Source: Hyaloscypha bicolor E (lineage: Eukaryota; Ascomycota; Leotiomycetes; Helotiales; Hyaloscyphaceae). Taken from it: a stretch of 64,000 nt of DNA. The notes beneath the pieces are model-generated. The model was not told the DNA's origin and did not search any database. It was given only the letters and a program-made list of their open reading frames with translations. The stretch is from positions 62,001 to 126,000 of the forward strand of contig NW_020194585.1 in NCBI RefSeq assembly GCF_002865645.1, in the 5' to 3' direction. A program made the translations under genes and the position numbers. This document shows positions 24,860 to 38,217 of this stretch, in pieces (positions within the stretch are counted from its first letter, which is position 1; every line of letters starts with the position of its first letter).

Positions 24860-26050
24860 GGTGGGCTTGCTGGGGAGCGGAGAACTTCGATTGTGGGTTC
24901 TGTCAGACACGGGAGAGGTTCCCCCGCTCTTGTGTATCTTGGCTGATAGAGCAAAGATCACAATTGAGCAGTTAATAAAGGACCAACCAGGCCGACAGAG
25001 AGCAAAACAATCAAGATTTTGCTTAACGGGTGGAAAATAATATTGTACGATATGTTAAGAGGTCGTGTGAGAAGGTTTGAGTAAAAGAAAGCAAAGGAGG
25101 AGAAATTAAGAATAGAAACGCGGGGGGATGGGCATGCACAGCCACCACCAGTGGCACCGGACATTGGAACTGTTCGCCTTGCTCCCTGCCGAGTAAGCAA
25201 GGGGGACACGCCAAGCCCGCAACAGGGGTTGACCATCTGCAATCGTTCTCATGCAATTTACATTGTTGCTCGGCGCTTCCCAAGTCTAATAACGAAAGTT
25301 TGTGTCTTCATTATATCTCGTTAAATATCGAGCACTACACACGATTTTTCCTTTCTTAACACCCTTAACGAGGTTTAGAAGAGAACTTAGTCAAGCTTCC
25401 GCGATCACGTGTGCCTGAACCAAAAGAGAGAGGATCAAACTCAAAGGTCGTGATGCCTATTTGTAACGGAAAGTAGCAAACTTTGATTTACCATCCCTAA
25501 TAAGATCGCCGGAAACACCGACGCAGGGCAACGAGCCCGTTACACTATGTCGTACAACGATCGTAACCTCACCGATTCCATCTCCATCTGTGAACCTAGC
25601 CAGCCTCTGCTCTACACTAAACCAAGCCTTGAATCCTAAACACGCTAACGAGTCTGCAAGATTGTGCTTAGAGGAGCCTTCTTCTGCTCTTCTGGAAATC
25701 CATTGTAGCGAAGCTTGTAACGTGCTTGCAGAGGTGCTTGGGTTGCTTGAAGACGAATAAATATATATGGCATATAACCTAAATCGCAGACTAGTTCTCA
25801 AATCCCAAGCCAAATACAAAGAAACACACTCTTGCTTCTACTCGTCATACCAAATAGCCGAACACCCATAGACCAGGCTCGATGAATCCGATAACGGAGT
25901 TACGATTGTCGATAAGCTGGTTATTGATATTTTCAAAGTTTGAAATCGCAATCCGAGTCGAGAGACCGCGTTCAGTATCTACACATGCCAAGACCTTTCC
26001 TTTCAAGTACACACTTTCATCTTCGGAAGATCCATGGTTCTCAAACCTTC
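24860..26050. other. upstream of HeLo-TPR gene; hypothetical frame only
   Basis: No recognised gene. A minus-strand frame at 25457-25819 (120 aa) has ordinary composition but no motif. A CACGTG site occurs around 25405. The last part may include decayed sequence downstream of the oxidoreductase pseudogene. Confidence 0.4.
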
Positions 26051-27260
26051 TCAGCTTTCGCAAGAATACTCAATCCGTCCCCCGTGCAGAGCCCCCATCA
26101 TCGCTGTAGCCAGACAGCGTTTCCGCAACGCCTCTAGATCCACAGATGAATAGCGGTTTCGCTCTGTCCAACTCCTTGAATGAGCCACAAGAAGCCCAGA
26201 GTGGAAAGGCAGGTGTCCACACGCGTCCAAACACCGCAGGAATATCAGTTTGCCCCGCCGCTGCTGCGAAACCGACTCAATGACCCTCGCGCCATGTGCA
26301 AACGTGCTGCCCACATCAACGGACCCAACGACAAATTTGTCTGGATGAAATTTCCTTAACCTCTCGAGCTCTGCACAGGCTATCTTGCCCGCCGTCGAAG
26401 CCTCGAACGGTGTTGACGGTGCATAGGATGGAGACATCCCGTGCTCGTCAACACGCTCGAGATTTGCTTGGACCACACAACATGCAATTCCGGCCTCCTC
26501 AGACCTGCCTCTTCGATGCCATATTCCCTGCGTTCCTCAAGCAGGCTATGAATCGTCTGCAACATGGGCCATGCCCGCCACGCCACTGACGAGAAGCATG
26601 ACCTGCTTCACATGCTTCGGTATCGGCGCCACATATCCAGTCCAGGGCGGCTGCGCCACGCGAATCAATGCCCCGTCTTAGTGTCTTCTCAGGTACTGCG
26701 TCTGTAGCAACGTCGCCATCTTCTTGCCTATGCACCAAAAGTCGCAGGTAGCCCGGCTCTTGGCCTTCGAAAGGCGGCAGCAGCGTATACAACGAAACAG
26801 TCCCAAAGAGCCACGGAAACGTCTTCGTCGAGTCAGCGACCTGGAGAGTCCAAACGCCACTGTCTCCTCGCCCTCTGCCATCTTCTCACGTCGTGCTCAA
26901 TCTTATGACCACACCACGCTCCGCCTCCACCTTTAGAATCGGGCTCTGAAGTCCGGACTGTGATAATGCATATTGTTGCAGGACGGCTCTCTTTCGCAAC
27001 GAGGTGGTGCTAGCTCCAGAGTGGAAGATAGTAACCAGTTATCGCCAATACAGCCGCCAAAATCAGGACCTCTAGAAAATTGCTTCCGCTGGGTATGTGC
27101 GTCCTCGCGGTCTGTTACCACCAATACAAATACCCGACAGGAGACCCCCTCGCCAGGTCTTGATAGGGCACTGGGTATTTGCAGATGCGGTGTAACGCGT
27201 GACACTGGGTGTGCGTAGAATCTGGCGTGGATTTTGCCCAAGTGGGGCGAGCACATCGGA
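26051..27260 (-). pseudogene. FAD-binding FR-type oxidoreductase (Cyc2-like), multiply frameshifted
   Basis: Minus-strand pieces in three frames add up to one protein: a membrane-like stretch (LAAVLAITGYYLPLW, followed by a stop), RPATICIITVRTSEP, then DSGVWTLQVADSTKTFPWLF and YTLLPPFEGQEPGYLRLLVH. After a frame change come IRVAQPPWTGYVAPIPKHV and MLLVSGVAGMAH; after another, LQTIHSLLEERREYGIEEAG and ELHVVWSK; after another, ERVDEHGMSPS onwards to 26051. The order fits FAD- then NAD(P)-binding halves of the ferredoxin-reductase fold, as in mitochondrial Cyc2-type proteins. At least three frameshifts and one or more stops make this a pseudogene. Base composition is normal, so it died by indels rather than RIP. 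Confidence 0.65.
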
Positions 27261-27719
27261 GAGGGCAGGACCGGTTGCCGCGAGATTGATACGCTGATAA
27301 GCTTGTACCTGCTTGCTCAAAGGCACTCGAAAACTCGAAAACTCGGAAGAAAAAAAAGAAGAAAAAAAGGAAATAAGAACCCCCTCTCTCCCTTTGGAGA
27401 CGTGCGAGAGGTGGTTGTATTACCCTAGATTTCATGCCAGATCCCTAACTCTGTTGTGCAGAGCAGTCTTGCACTTCTTTTACCCCTAGTATTAGAAAAA
27501 CCTGGGGTTCTACAATCAACGAACGTTTCTATCCTCTGGCAGGCCCTTGCTAGACTTCTAGGAGGGCAGAGAGGCAGACACACAACTCTCACCGCAATGA
27601 TATGCAAAAGAACGACGTGTCATTGCTGCTAATCATGATCTAGCTAACTTGCTAAAGCATCTGCATTGTAGCATCATCAATTTTAGTAATCTCTCCTTTT
27701 TCCACACTCAGCCAGCCAC
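27261..27719. other. intergenic, no gene seen
   Basis: Between the oxidoreductase pseudogene and the 3' end of katG. It contains an A-rich purine tract (27340-27380). No coding signal recognised. Confidence 0.5.
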
Positions 27720-30889
<3,170 letters not shown>

Positions 30890-31871
30890 AATTTTTACTT
30901 ATAACCTAAATTAATTAATGTTGTGTCATATAATTATAAAATAGAATTATACGAACAGAATTTATTTAATACCGGGTTTAATAAGGGTTATAATTAAATA
31001 ATAATTGTATTTTAAAAAATATAATATATATATATTAATTATATAAAACGCGAAAACTTTTTAAAAAAGTCATATGTGTGTAATAAATAGTATATTAAAC
31101 TTGAACTTATAAGGTTTCTTAAAAATTTATAAATTTACTTTATATAATTTATATAATGGCTGGTATAAGGGCATAATCTACTAAGAATAGGATATCAGAA
31201 ACAGGTACAAAACGAATCTAAGCCAGAATTACTTGGGCGGAATAATACTAAAGGTTGAGGCATCCTCTCTACTTTTTTTTATAGCTTAGTATTTTCTAAT
31301 ATATGAGATTCTTTGAACTTTGAGCCTTTGACTATTATATTAATCCCGCCGTTATAATTTAAACTTAATTTTAAGAATTATTATTAAAGAAAATATAAAG
31401 TATTAAAAATTTATAATTTTAATTATATATTTTATAATTCTTATAATATTAAAGATATTAAAAATAAGAGTATAAGAATTAATTATTATAAATATATAAT
31501 ACTTTTAAGTAATATAATTTATATTAATTAATATTATTATTATAAACTTTATTTATTATATTTGCTATATATTAATTATATTTATATAATATATAACTTA
31601 AATACTATTTTTAAAGTATTTTTAGGCAAGAATCTTTTATTATTTCTTAGACTTTTAACTCAAATTTTAATTCTTGAATCTAAGCTCTCTTATAAACTAA
31701 AGACTAACTCTAATTCCCTAATTAAATTATTTCTAAACTATATTTAGACTATTATTAAAGCGTTATACAATTAGTTTTATCTGGAGGTTAGGAAGTCGAT
31801 ATTCTTTTAAGTCAAAAATCAGGTAGAAATAACTTAATAAGTCCTTGTTTAAACCCCTATAACTCACCTGG
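30890..31871. repeat. AT-rich RIP-degraded block
   Basis: Long A/T runs with few CA or TG dinucleotides. No family can be recognised in any frame. It ends where the TA-flanked repeat at 31874 starts. Confidence 0.8.
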
Positions 31872-31873
31872 TA

Positions 31874-32039
31874 CTTGGTGACTTGGGCAAATAAACCCAT
31901 GCCCTGGATCCATAGACGCCGCAAGACAGGGTACTAACGAATAAGACAGCTGGAATTTAAAGTTTTGTGGAGGCGGACGTGCTAGAAACAGACTTCAGGG
32001 TAGGGGTTTTTTATCCTACACACGAGTGGAGCACACAAG
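31874..32039. repeat. MITE-like repeat, copy 1
   Basis: Begins CTTGGTGACTTGGGCAAATA after a TA. It shares an internal core (GCCCTG-GGATCCA, CGCCGCA, AATAAGACAGCTGGAATT, GTTTTGTGGAGGCG, CTAGAAACA, TTCAGGGTAGG) with 49206-49362. The right end is diverged, so the last base is approximate. Confidence 0.65.
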
Positions 32040-32549
32040 TAAACTCGCTGCGCTGCCTACCGACCCCTGAGATGAACCCCGACAAAACGATCTGCAAACC
32101 CCGCGTGCCTGGATTTACCCCAACTCTAACAACTGCAAAAGTACAAGAAAATGGATCTGACCGCAGAAGTGCTAAAAGACTTGTCTTGCCTTAACGCGTT
32201 CATTACGGAGTAATTATCTCTCTCAAAAATTTACTCGTTTAGAAGATTTAAAGACATGAGAATCATGCCAGTTCCCGGAGCCATTCGTCGAGAATATTTT
32301 TACTCACACGTAAAGGAATAAATATTCAAGTGGGACTTGCAATTCTCTAGGCTGTATCATTGATATGAAATTGTTAATAACTAGTTTTCGTTCAAAGCTA
32401 GGAAAGTTAACCCACATGCAGCACTCAACCCCGATCCTCGCTCGCTTAAGCCCGCATCCTCATCCTCACCGCTCAACCCATTCACTCGCACCTCCCTTAC
32501 CCCTCACATATCAAAATAAGCAAGTTTCTCTAAATTCAACTTCAAAATA
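32040..32549. other. intergenic, no gene seen
   Basis: Mixed-composition DNA with no coding signal that I can support. Confidence 0.5.
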
Positions 32550-32692
32550 GGGGATGCAGCTCAACGGTAGAGCGAACAGGAAACATTAGATATAGCCCCC
32601 GTTGCTCGGAATATGACCGCGAGCGGGTAAGCTATGTTTAGTGTCCGAACTACAGTACTGTGAGGAAGCTGGCTCGACCCCGGCCGCCTGCA
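32550..32692 (+). other. tRNA-like module with A and B boxes (tRNA pseudogene or tRNA-derived SINE head)
   Basis: GGGGATG-CA-GCTC-AACGGTA-GAGC at 32550-32573 folds as acceptor 5' strand plus a perfect D arm and supplies a Pol III A box. GCTGG-CTCGACC-CCGGC at 32668-32684 is a full T arm with a B box. The acceptor 3' strand CGCCTGC pairs only partly with GGGGATG. Between the arms lie about 94 bases, far more than a normal anticodon arm and variable loop. So it is either a tRNA gene with a long intron and damaged acceptor, or a tRNA-derived element. Confidence 0.5.
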
Positions 32693-33232
32693 AATTCTTT
32701 CTATAATTCCCTATTTATTTTTTATTAGATTTGGGGGGAAGGTTGTGAGAATAAGTTGTGAAGAGAGGTGGAAATAGATATGAAGGGAAGTGAGCTTGGG
32801 ATAGGGTCTCGAGGCGGGTTGCGGTGTAGGGTTAGATTTTTGGTTTTTTTTAGCTATATCAAATAACTTTGTGACTTTTCACTCTCTTTTCTATAGAGCG
32901 CTCTGACATAACTCGATAATTTGCTCAGCCGGAACGGCAATTGTGGGCGGGGCGTAAAGGAACGTCTTTTGTGGCTGTGTGCTTCATTGAAGCGATCCTC
33001 GATTGGAGGCAGTACAGCCGCGTGCGAAACTAGCTTTAAAACTCCCCCCCTTTTTTTTTACCGAGCTTTGGAAATCGCGTCTGAAGCCGCGTTGCGCATG
33101 ACCCAATATTACTGAATCGCAAATTACTCAATAACCACAACTCCAGATTAAGAAGTAAGTTGATCGAATGATAGAATGCCTGCCCATCTTCAGATCCCTA
33201 ATAGTATTAGTGTCCAAGCCCGGTAGTTGTTT
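32693..33232. other. intergenic, no gene seen
   Basis: Mixed composition, poly-C/T tract near 33045-33058; no coding signal recognised. Confidence 0.5.
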
Positions 33233-33600
33233 ACTATTATATGTAGTTAGGTAAATTAATAGTTTTATATATAATTTTTATTAAAAATACTAATTATACT
33301 TTCGAAAATAATTCAAATTATAAATCTTCTTAAATTAGTAAATTTTAATATAATATAATTAATTGGAATTATAAGGCTATTATTTAAAATAAGTAATTAA
33401 AAAGTTATTAAGAAAGGGCAATTTTATTATTAGTTTTATATAGGAATTTTATTAAACTTATTAATTATATATTTAAAAATAATTTAAAATCTAAAAACTC
33501 TTCAAATATTAAAATTAAATACAATATAATTAATTTATATTATAAGGCTCTTATTTTAAATAAATAAGTAAAAAGTTATTAAGTAAAAGATAATTTTAAA
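33233..33600. repeat. RIP-degraded tandem duplication (two ~175-bp copies)
   Basis: The segments at about 33253-33428 and 33431-33598 align along their length: each has TAGTTTTATAT, a central AATATAATATAATTAATT-like block, TTATAAGGCT, then AAAAAGTTATTAAG. Both are AT-saturated. A head-to-tail duplication later mutated by RIP explains this. Confidence 0.6.
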
Positions 33601-33847
33601 AAGAAAAAAGAAAAAAATTAAAAGATATAAAGCTATATAAGACTAAAAAAATCGCATTTTGCCTTTTCTTAAATAACTTTACTATTACTTATTTAAAAAT
33701 AAAACTATTAAGCTTAAATTAATAATAATATATTAAAATTTAATATTCTAAGAGCTCTTATAATTTAGAGAATATTTGATATTATAGTTAAAGAATTATA
33801 AAATCGTGATTTTTACGGAAAGCTATAAGAATTTAATAATTAATTAA

Positions 33848-34476
33848 TTTTCGACTTTGGTTTTCAACTTTTGATTCACTTTATTAAAAATCGCAAACAC
33901 TCATATATTATATACTATACCCTGTCTCTATATACTTCTATTATTACTTGAAATATTTACTCTCTCTCTCTTTAATTTTTATTTATAAATATAAGGCTAG
34001 GAGAGAGGGGATAGGGGGAGAGGGGGAATGAGAGGGAGGGGGGATGAGAAGGGCAAGTAAGCAAGTGAAAAGTGAAAAGCGAAAATTGAAAAGTGAGCTT
34101 CGAGGCACATATATTACGAGAAAAAGGACGCCCTATAATTATAGGCTGCTTATCGCTAAATTTGAGGGATATAATCGCTAAATTATAAGCTATAGGTACT
34201 AAAAATTTAGTAATATGAATTTCTGGCCAAGTTCCCTTGCTTTGTCTCTATTCCTCCACCTTTCCCCCTATAAGCCCCCTCTCTTACCCTTATACTTAGA
34301 GAGAGAGTGAGAGAGAGAGAGAGAGAGAGAAGAATTAAAGAGAGTAAATATTTAAGTAGTGATAGAGGCACAGGGAGAGGGTATAGTATATGGGCGTGAC
34401 ATGTGGGTGTTTGCGATTTTTGGTGGGGTGGCACGTGCCAGGTCGTATATCAAAAGTCGAAAACCGAAGTCGAAAA
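33848..34476. repeat. ~630-bp inverted-repeat element, asymmetrically decayed
   Basis: The left end TTTTCGACTTTGGTTTTCAA and right end AAAACCGAAGTCGAAAA are inverted copies. Farther in, AAAAATCGCAAACAC (left) matches GTGTTTGCGATTTTT (right), and CTATACCCTGTCTCT matches an AGGGAGAGGGTATAG block. Inner CT- and GA-rich microsatellites also face each other (33960-33971, 34299-34330). Arms are roughly 170-190 bp. The left arm carries more C-to-T changes than the right. No coding sequence. Confidence 0.65.
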
Positions 34477-34498
34477 TCGCTTGATCACTTGATCCTTA

Positions 34499-34728
34499 CC
34501 CGTTCGTACCTTCCACAAGTTACCACTGGTGGTTCGTGAAAGCGATCTGGCCATACTAGCGACTTGGCCACCACCAAATTGGTGTTCCTCGCTAAACTTC
34601 ATGCACGGACCAGCCAACCAGAAGTACCTCCTATACAAATTTACTATGTAAAATACTTGCCAAGTCGCTAGTATGGCCAGATCGCTTTCACGAACCACCA
34701 GTGGTAACTTGTGGAAGGTACGAACGGG
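34499..34728. mobile_element. MITE with perfect long inverted arms and TA target duplication
   Basis: Counting the TA targets, 34497-34568 and 34659-34730 are perfect 72-base inverted copies around a 90-bp loop. Excluding TA, the terminal repeat begins CCCGTTCGTACCTTCCACAA. TA duplication points to a Tc1/mariner-type non-autonomous element. The arms show no mutation at all, unlike the neighbouring decayed repeats, so insertion is recent or the element is too short for RIP. A transcript would fold into a long hairpin. Confidence 0.75.
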
Positions 34729-34908
34729 TACGGCTTTCCGTAGATTTTGCCCCAGACACACTGTTCGTATTCTCGCTAAAAATCGATTTTAAAGCTTGTT
34801 TCGCACACCGCTATAAAGCAAGGCGGTGAAGCCTGCTGCCTATCTTCACTTCGGCTCCTCACTACCTTCATCTCCTTCTCCATAATCACGAGAACACCGC
34901 AAGACAAG

Positions 34909-36673
34909 ATGTGGCTACTAGAGACCACTTCGTTAGCCCTCTCCACATTTTTTGACGATAACACCCCATATTATGCCATCCTTTCACATACCTGGGGGGC
35001 TGAAGAAGTGTCGTTCCAAGACATCAGAGGCCCGCATAAGGCCATGTCACGTGCTACGCACAGGCGTATATATAGCTTCTTCACCGCCATTAGGGCACCA
35101 TCATTCATACATATTCATACCAAAACACATACATTTCCACTTCCACAGCTTGTCCAGGCCGTGACAGGCCATCTCAAAGAAGGCTGGGTTCAAGAAGATC
35201 AAAGACTGTTGTGCAAGGGCTTTGGACGCTGGGTTCAAGTACGTTTGGATCGATACGTGTTGCATCGATAAAACAAACAGCACGGAGTTATCAGAAGCCA
35301 TTAACTCGATGTTTCGCTGGTATGAAAACGCCATTACATGCTACGCCTATCTCGAGGATGTCAAACCAAATGGTCTTCGGTTTACCGCCAGCCGGTGGTT
35401 CAAAAGAGGCTGGACGCTGCAAGAATTAATTGCACCTGCTGATGTATTGTTTTTTGATTCATACTGGAACGAGATCGGATCGAGGGCAAGCTTGGCAGAG
35501 CAAATCGAAAACATCACCGGAGTCCCAGTTGGACTGTTGTTGATGAACACCTCATTGAGGGATCATTGTGTCGCAGAAATCATGTGTTGGGCTGCCCGTC
35601 GCCACACCACAAGATTGGAGGATAGAGCGTACTCTCTCATGGGACTCTTTGGGGTCTCAATGCCCTTGATATATGGAGAAGGAGAAAATGCATTTTTTCG
35701 ACTTCAGCTTGAGATTATGAAGACCACGACCGACCACTCTTTATTTGCCTGGATTTCTCCCGATGTGCTTGGAAGAAGACGGGGCGCCTTGGCCACCACC
35801 CCGGATCACTTTGACCACTCTGGCAACTTTCGTAGATTGGCAGTTGAAGGCGAATCCTCTTTCGAGATGACAAATCTAGGGCTGCGTATAAGTCTTCCTT
35901 GTTGCTCCCTAATTGGGAGCAGTCATCGATTTGCTTGTTTGCAATGCAAACATGATTCCCAAGACGGCCTGTTGGGCATCTGGCTTACGGAGGCGACTAA
36001 CGCGGAAGGTGGACCTCTTGGACGATTCTACCGATCGCATCTGGAGTTGTTGACGGGAACTAACCCACTATGGGCTATGTTCTCGGCTACGAAGCCGCGC
36101 CCGACTCTCCTGCACATAATCCAGCCGGATAATCGACTCCGCCCCGGATCCTCGATGCATACCTTCTTTTGCCTCCCTCCTTGTCTTGTAGATTTTAACG
36201 ATATAATTCAAGCCGGATATCGTCTTGAATCTCTTTGTGTACCGTGGTCTCCAATTTCGCCAGTCGCGGGGGAACTTGAGGGCAGGGTTGTATTCAGGCT
36301 TAGAGATGTTTATTCGGAGCCTAGGGCTTGGTTCCTTTCCTTCAAGCATCGTCACCGACTAACACAATTCCGGGTGGAAATTCACACAATCAACGGCAAG
36401 ATTCGCTCGAAAATTGAACTTGATGGTAATGGGGCAGCCATGTCAGATCCCATTCTTCAAAAACTACAACTACTGGCTGAACTCCCCCATGGTGAGCGTA
36501 TCATTGATCACATGAACCGCCAAAGGGTTTTGAGACCCGGAGAAGCGGTGAAGTTGACAGCGAAGCGAGCAATAATTGCGGGCCAAGTCGGATTCGTTGT
36601 CAAGCTTGCGATAATGGACACGTATAAGGCCCGCGACTGTTACGGCCTATCTAATATCATGCATCAACACTAA
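34909..36673 (+). CDS. HET-domain protein (heterokaryon incompatibility)
   Basis: Starts MWLLETTSLALSTFFDDN. The HET domain follows with its three signature blocks: YYAILSHTWGAEEVSFQDI, KYVWIDTCCIDK and RWFKRGWTLQELIAP, then the usual extension EDRAYSLMGLFGVSMPLIYG. HET proteins trigger localised cell death after self/non-self recognition. The reading frame runs 34909-35040 and resumes at 35168-36673; joined it gives 545 aa. No GT donor fits the required phase. The joint works only with a GC-AG pair at 35041/35167, which falls inside a direct repeat flanking a 120-bp insertion (35046-35165). Removal restores HKAISKKAGF. The gene is therefore either spliced by an unusual intron or interrupted. 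The 300 residues after HET are not recognised and could be its recognition or effector region. Confidence 0.85.
35046..35165. mobile_element. 120-bp insertion in the HET gene, possible introner-like element
   Basis: Flanked by 7-bp direct copies AGGCCAT (35039-35045 and 35166-35172) and ending in inverted GTCACG...CGTGAC. The target copies contribute AAG|GC at the left and CAG| at the right, so a GC-AG intron of 127 bp (35041-35167) would remove exactly one target copy plus the element and restore frame. The 3' part has a pyrimidine/CA-rich tract before CAG. Could also be a recent disruptive insertion. Confidence 0.5.
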
Positions 36674-37359
36674 TCCTGTATTTCCACCGACGACCCCTCT
36701 TTCTGAGCCGAGGTATTCCACTAGCCAGGCTTATGATTTTGTTTGGCAATATTTGTTTGTGGACGCCTGGATCTGGGCAGCAGGGAGATCTATGGGATCG
36801 CTATTCTATACCTAAGTTCGGAATCTGCAATCTCTAGTATTTCTCCTTCGAAGAGCTTCGTTGCCTGAATGGAGGATAAGCTCGTCGCTCCGTTACGGCG
36901 TTTTGAGGAATTATATAGCATATGGCTGAACAATCATTCCAAATGAGCTCAGAGACTGCGTTGAGATGCTACGTGTGTTTACCCCTTCAATGCTATTGCA
37001 TGCACAGGGAACGAATAATTGTCAGGAACGAAGAATCTTTTGTATAGACACACGGCTACCATCCGAAACGCTGGTGGACCTCTGAATGAGACGGCCAATT
37101 CTCAAAAAAAGAACTTTTGAGTTACGAGATACTCTACATTCTTGTGCATGGACATAATAACATTGGGAGTGAAATGTATTGGCATTGGGCTTCAACAATT
37201 TTGGGAATCCAGCCACGAGTGAATGGAAAGCACAGAAATACAAGAGAACAACAAGCTCAACCTGGTTCTCCAACATCTAATCATTCCTTTTTCGAAGCCT
37301 TCTCCCTGGCCACCTCATGCTACGCCTGGAAATCCACCACATCCCCATTCCTCCCCTAC
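36674..37359. other. intergenic, no gene seen
   Basis: Downstream of the HET gene; no coding signal that I can support. Confidence 0.45.
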
Positions 37360-37622
37360 GTCTCGGGAATAAAAAAACCAAGTACTAACCGCACCAAGAA
37401 CATTACAAACAAAGAAAACCCAAAGCACATTTGCGAGCTCAATGATGTTCGGGTCGGAGAGCTAGTTGAAGAGGAGAGTGGCTGAGTTGGCGCTGAACTT
37501 GCCGACTGTAGCAGAGAAACTGTGCTCCGTGAGCGAAGCCACGGACTCGGGAGTGGTAGACTTCGGCTGGAATAACCAACGTTTGGTGGAGAAGTTAAGG
37601 AAGAACTGAAGTTTGTAAACAT
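37360..37622 (-). pseudogene. membrane-protein C-terminal fragment (relic)
   Basis: One minus-strand frame reads DVYKLQFFLNFSTKRWLFQ, SVASLTEHSFSATVGKFSAN, then a TAG where tryptophan is plausible, then LSDPNIIELANVLWVFFVCN and VLGAVSTWFFYSRDVGEEW. The hydrophobic LANVLWVFFVCNVLGAVSTWFF segment is a membrane span. It looks like the last exon of a transporter, cut off at its 5' side. I cannot name the family with confidence. Confidence 0.4.
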
Positions 37623-37875
37623 CAATCTAGAGAGAGGAGCCAATGATGCAAATTATGAGTTCCTTCCCACAGACAAATTTTCTGCCGAACGCATCACCAA
37701 GGAAACCAGGGGGAGGATTGTTGGCCTGTAATGGCCGATATTTGACGCCGCGTTCTCAGAGCCTCGAAGAAGTGGTGGGTAGTGGTCATTCCAGTATCTT
37801 TGGGATGTTAGAATCGCTGCCACGTGATGTTTTCAGGAGAGCGGACTTGTTCATAGTTTCAGATAGGGGACATCA

Positions 37876-38217
37876 AGTTGGGACACGAGTCAGTTCAATG
37901 ACAAAAGTATCTGGCCTGCTGATGGATCGAACCCATTAGTTTACAGCATAGGTGATGGGTAAGCCCTTTTCTTCTCTCATTCTAGCTACCGCTTGTTTCT
38001 TAACTTATAGTCATCGGATATAGCTAACAATATACACAGCACCAGATCCGGATGGCACGGCGATTACCTCTTCGGCTGGAAAGGCACCGCACTGCAGGTC
38101 GCTATGGATGAGCGTTGCTCCGGTGCTGCATGCAAGGGAATGAAGACCCAAACTGCTGCTCAGGCCAACACCTGCATGGTCTCGCAGCCACACGTCAACG
38201 AGGCAGTCACACGATGT
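37876..38217 (+). pseudogene. DUF1996 secreted protein, C-terminal relic
   Basis: Exon-like piece 37876-37958 reads WDTSQFNDKSIWPADGSNPL and VYSIGDG. A GT-AG intron (37959-38039) leads to GTRSGWHGDYLFGWKGTALQ, VAMDERCSGAACKGMKTQTA and NTCMVSQPHVNEAVTRC. This is the conserved end of fungal DUF1996 proteins (W-D-T-x-x-F-N, W-P-DG-S, G-x-HGDYxFGWK). The ~200-residue N-terminal part with the catalytic-looking His/Asp motifs is absent, and the frame soon ends. A truncated gene. Confidence 0.65.

Noticed and set aside
24859..24961. Upstream ATG (MIFALSAKIHK) for the HeLo gene
   Set aside because: HeLo domains begin within a few residues of the start, matching the ATG at 24859.
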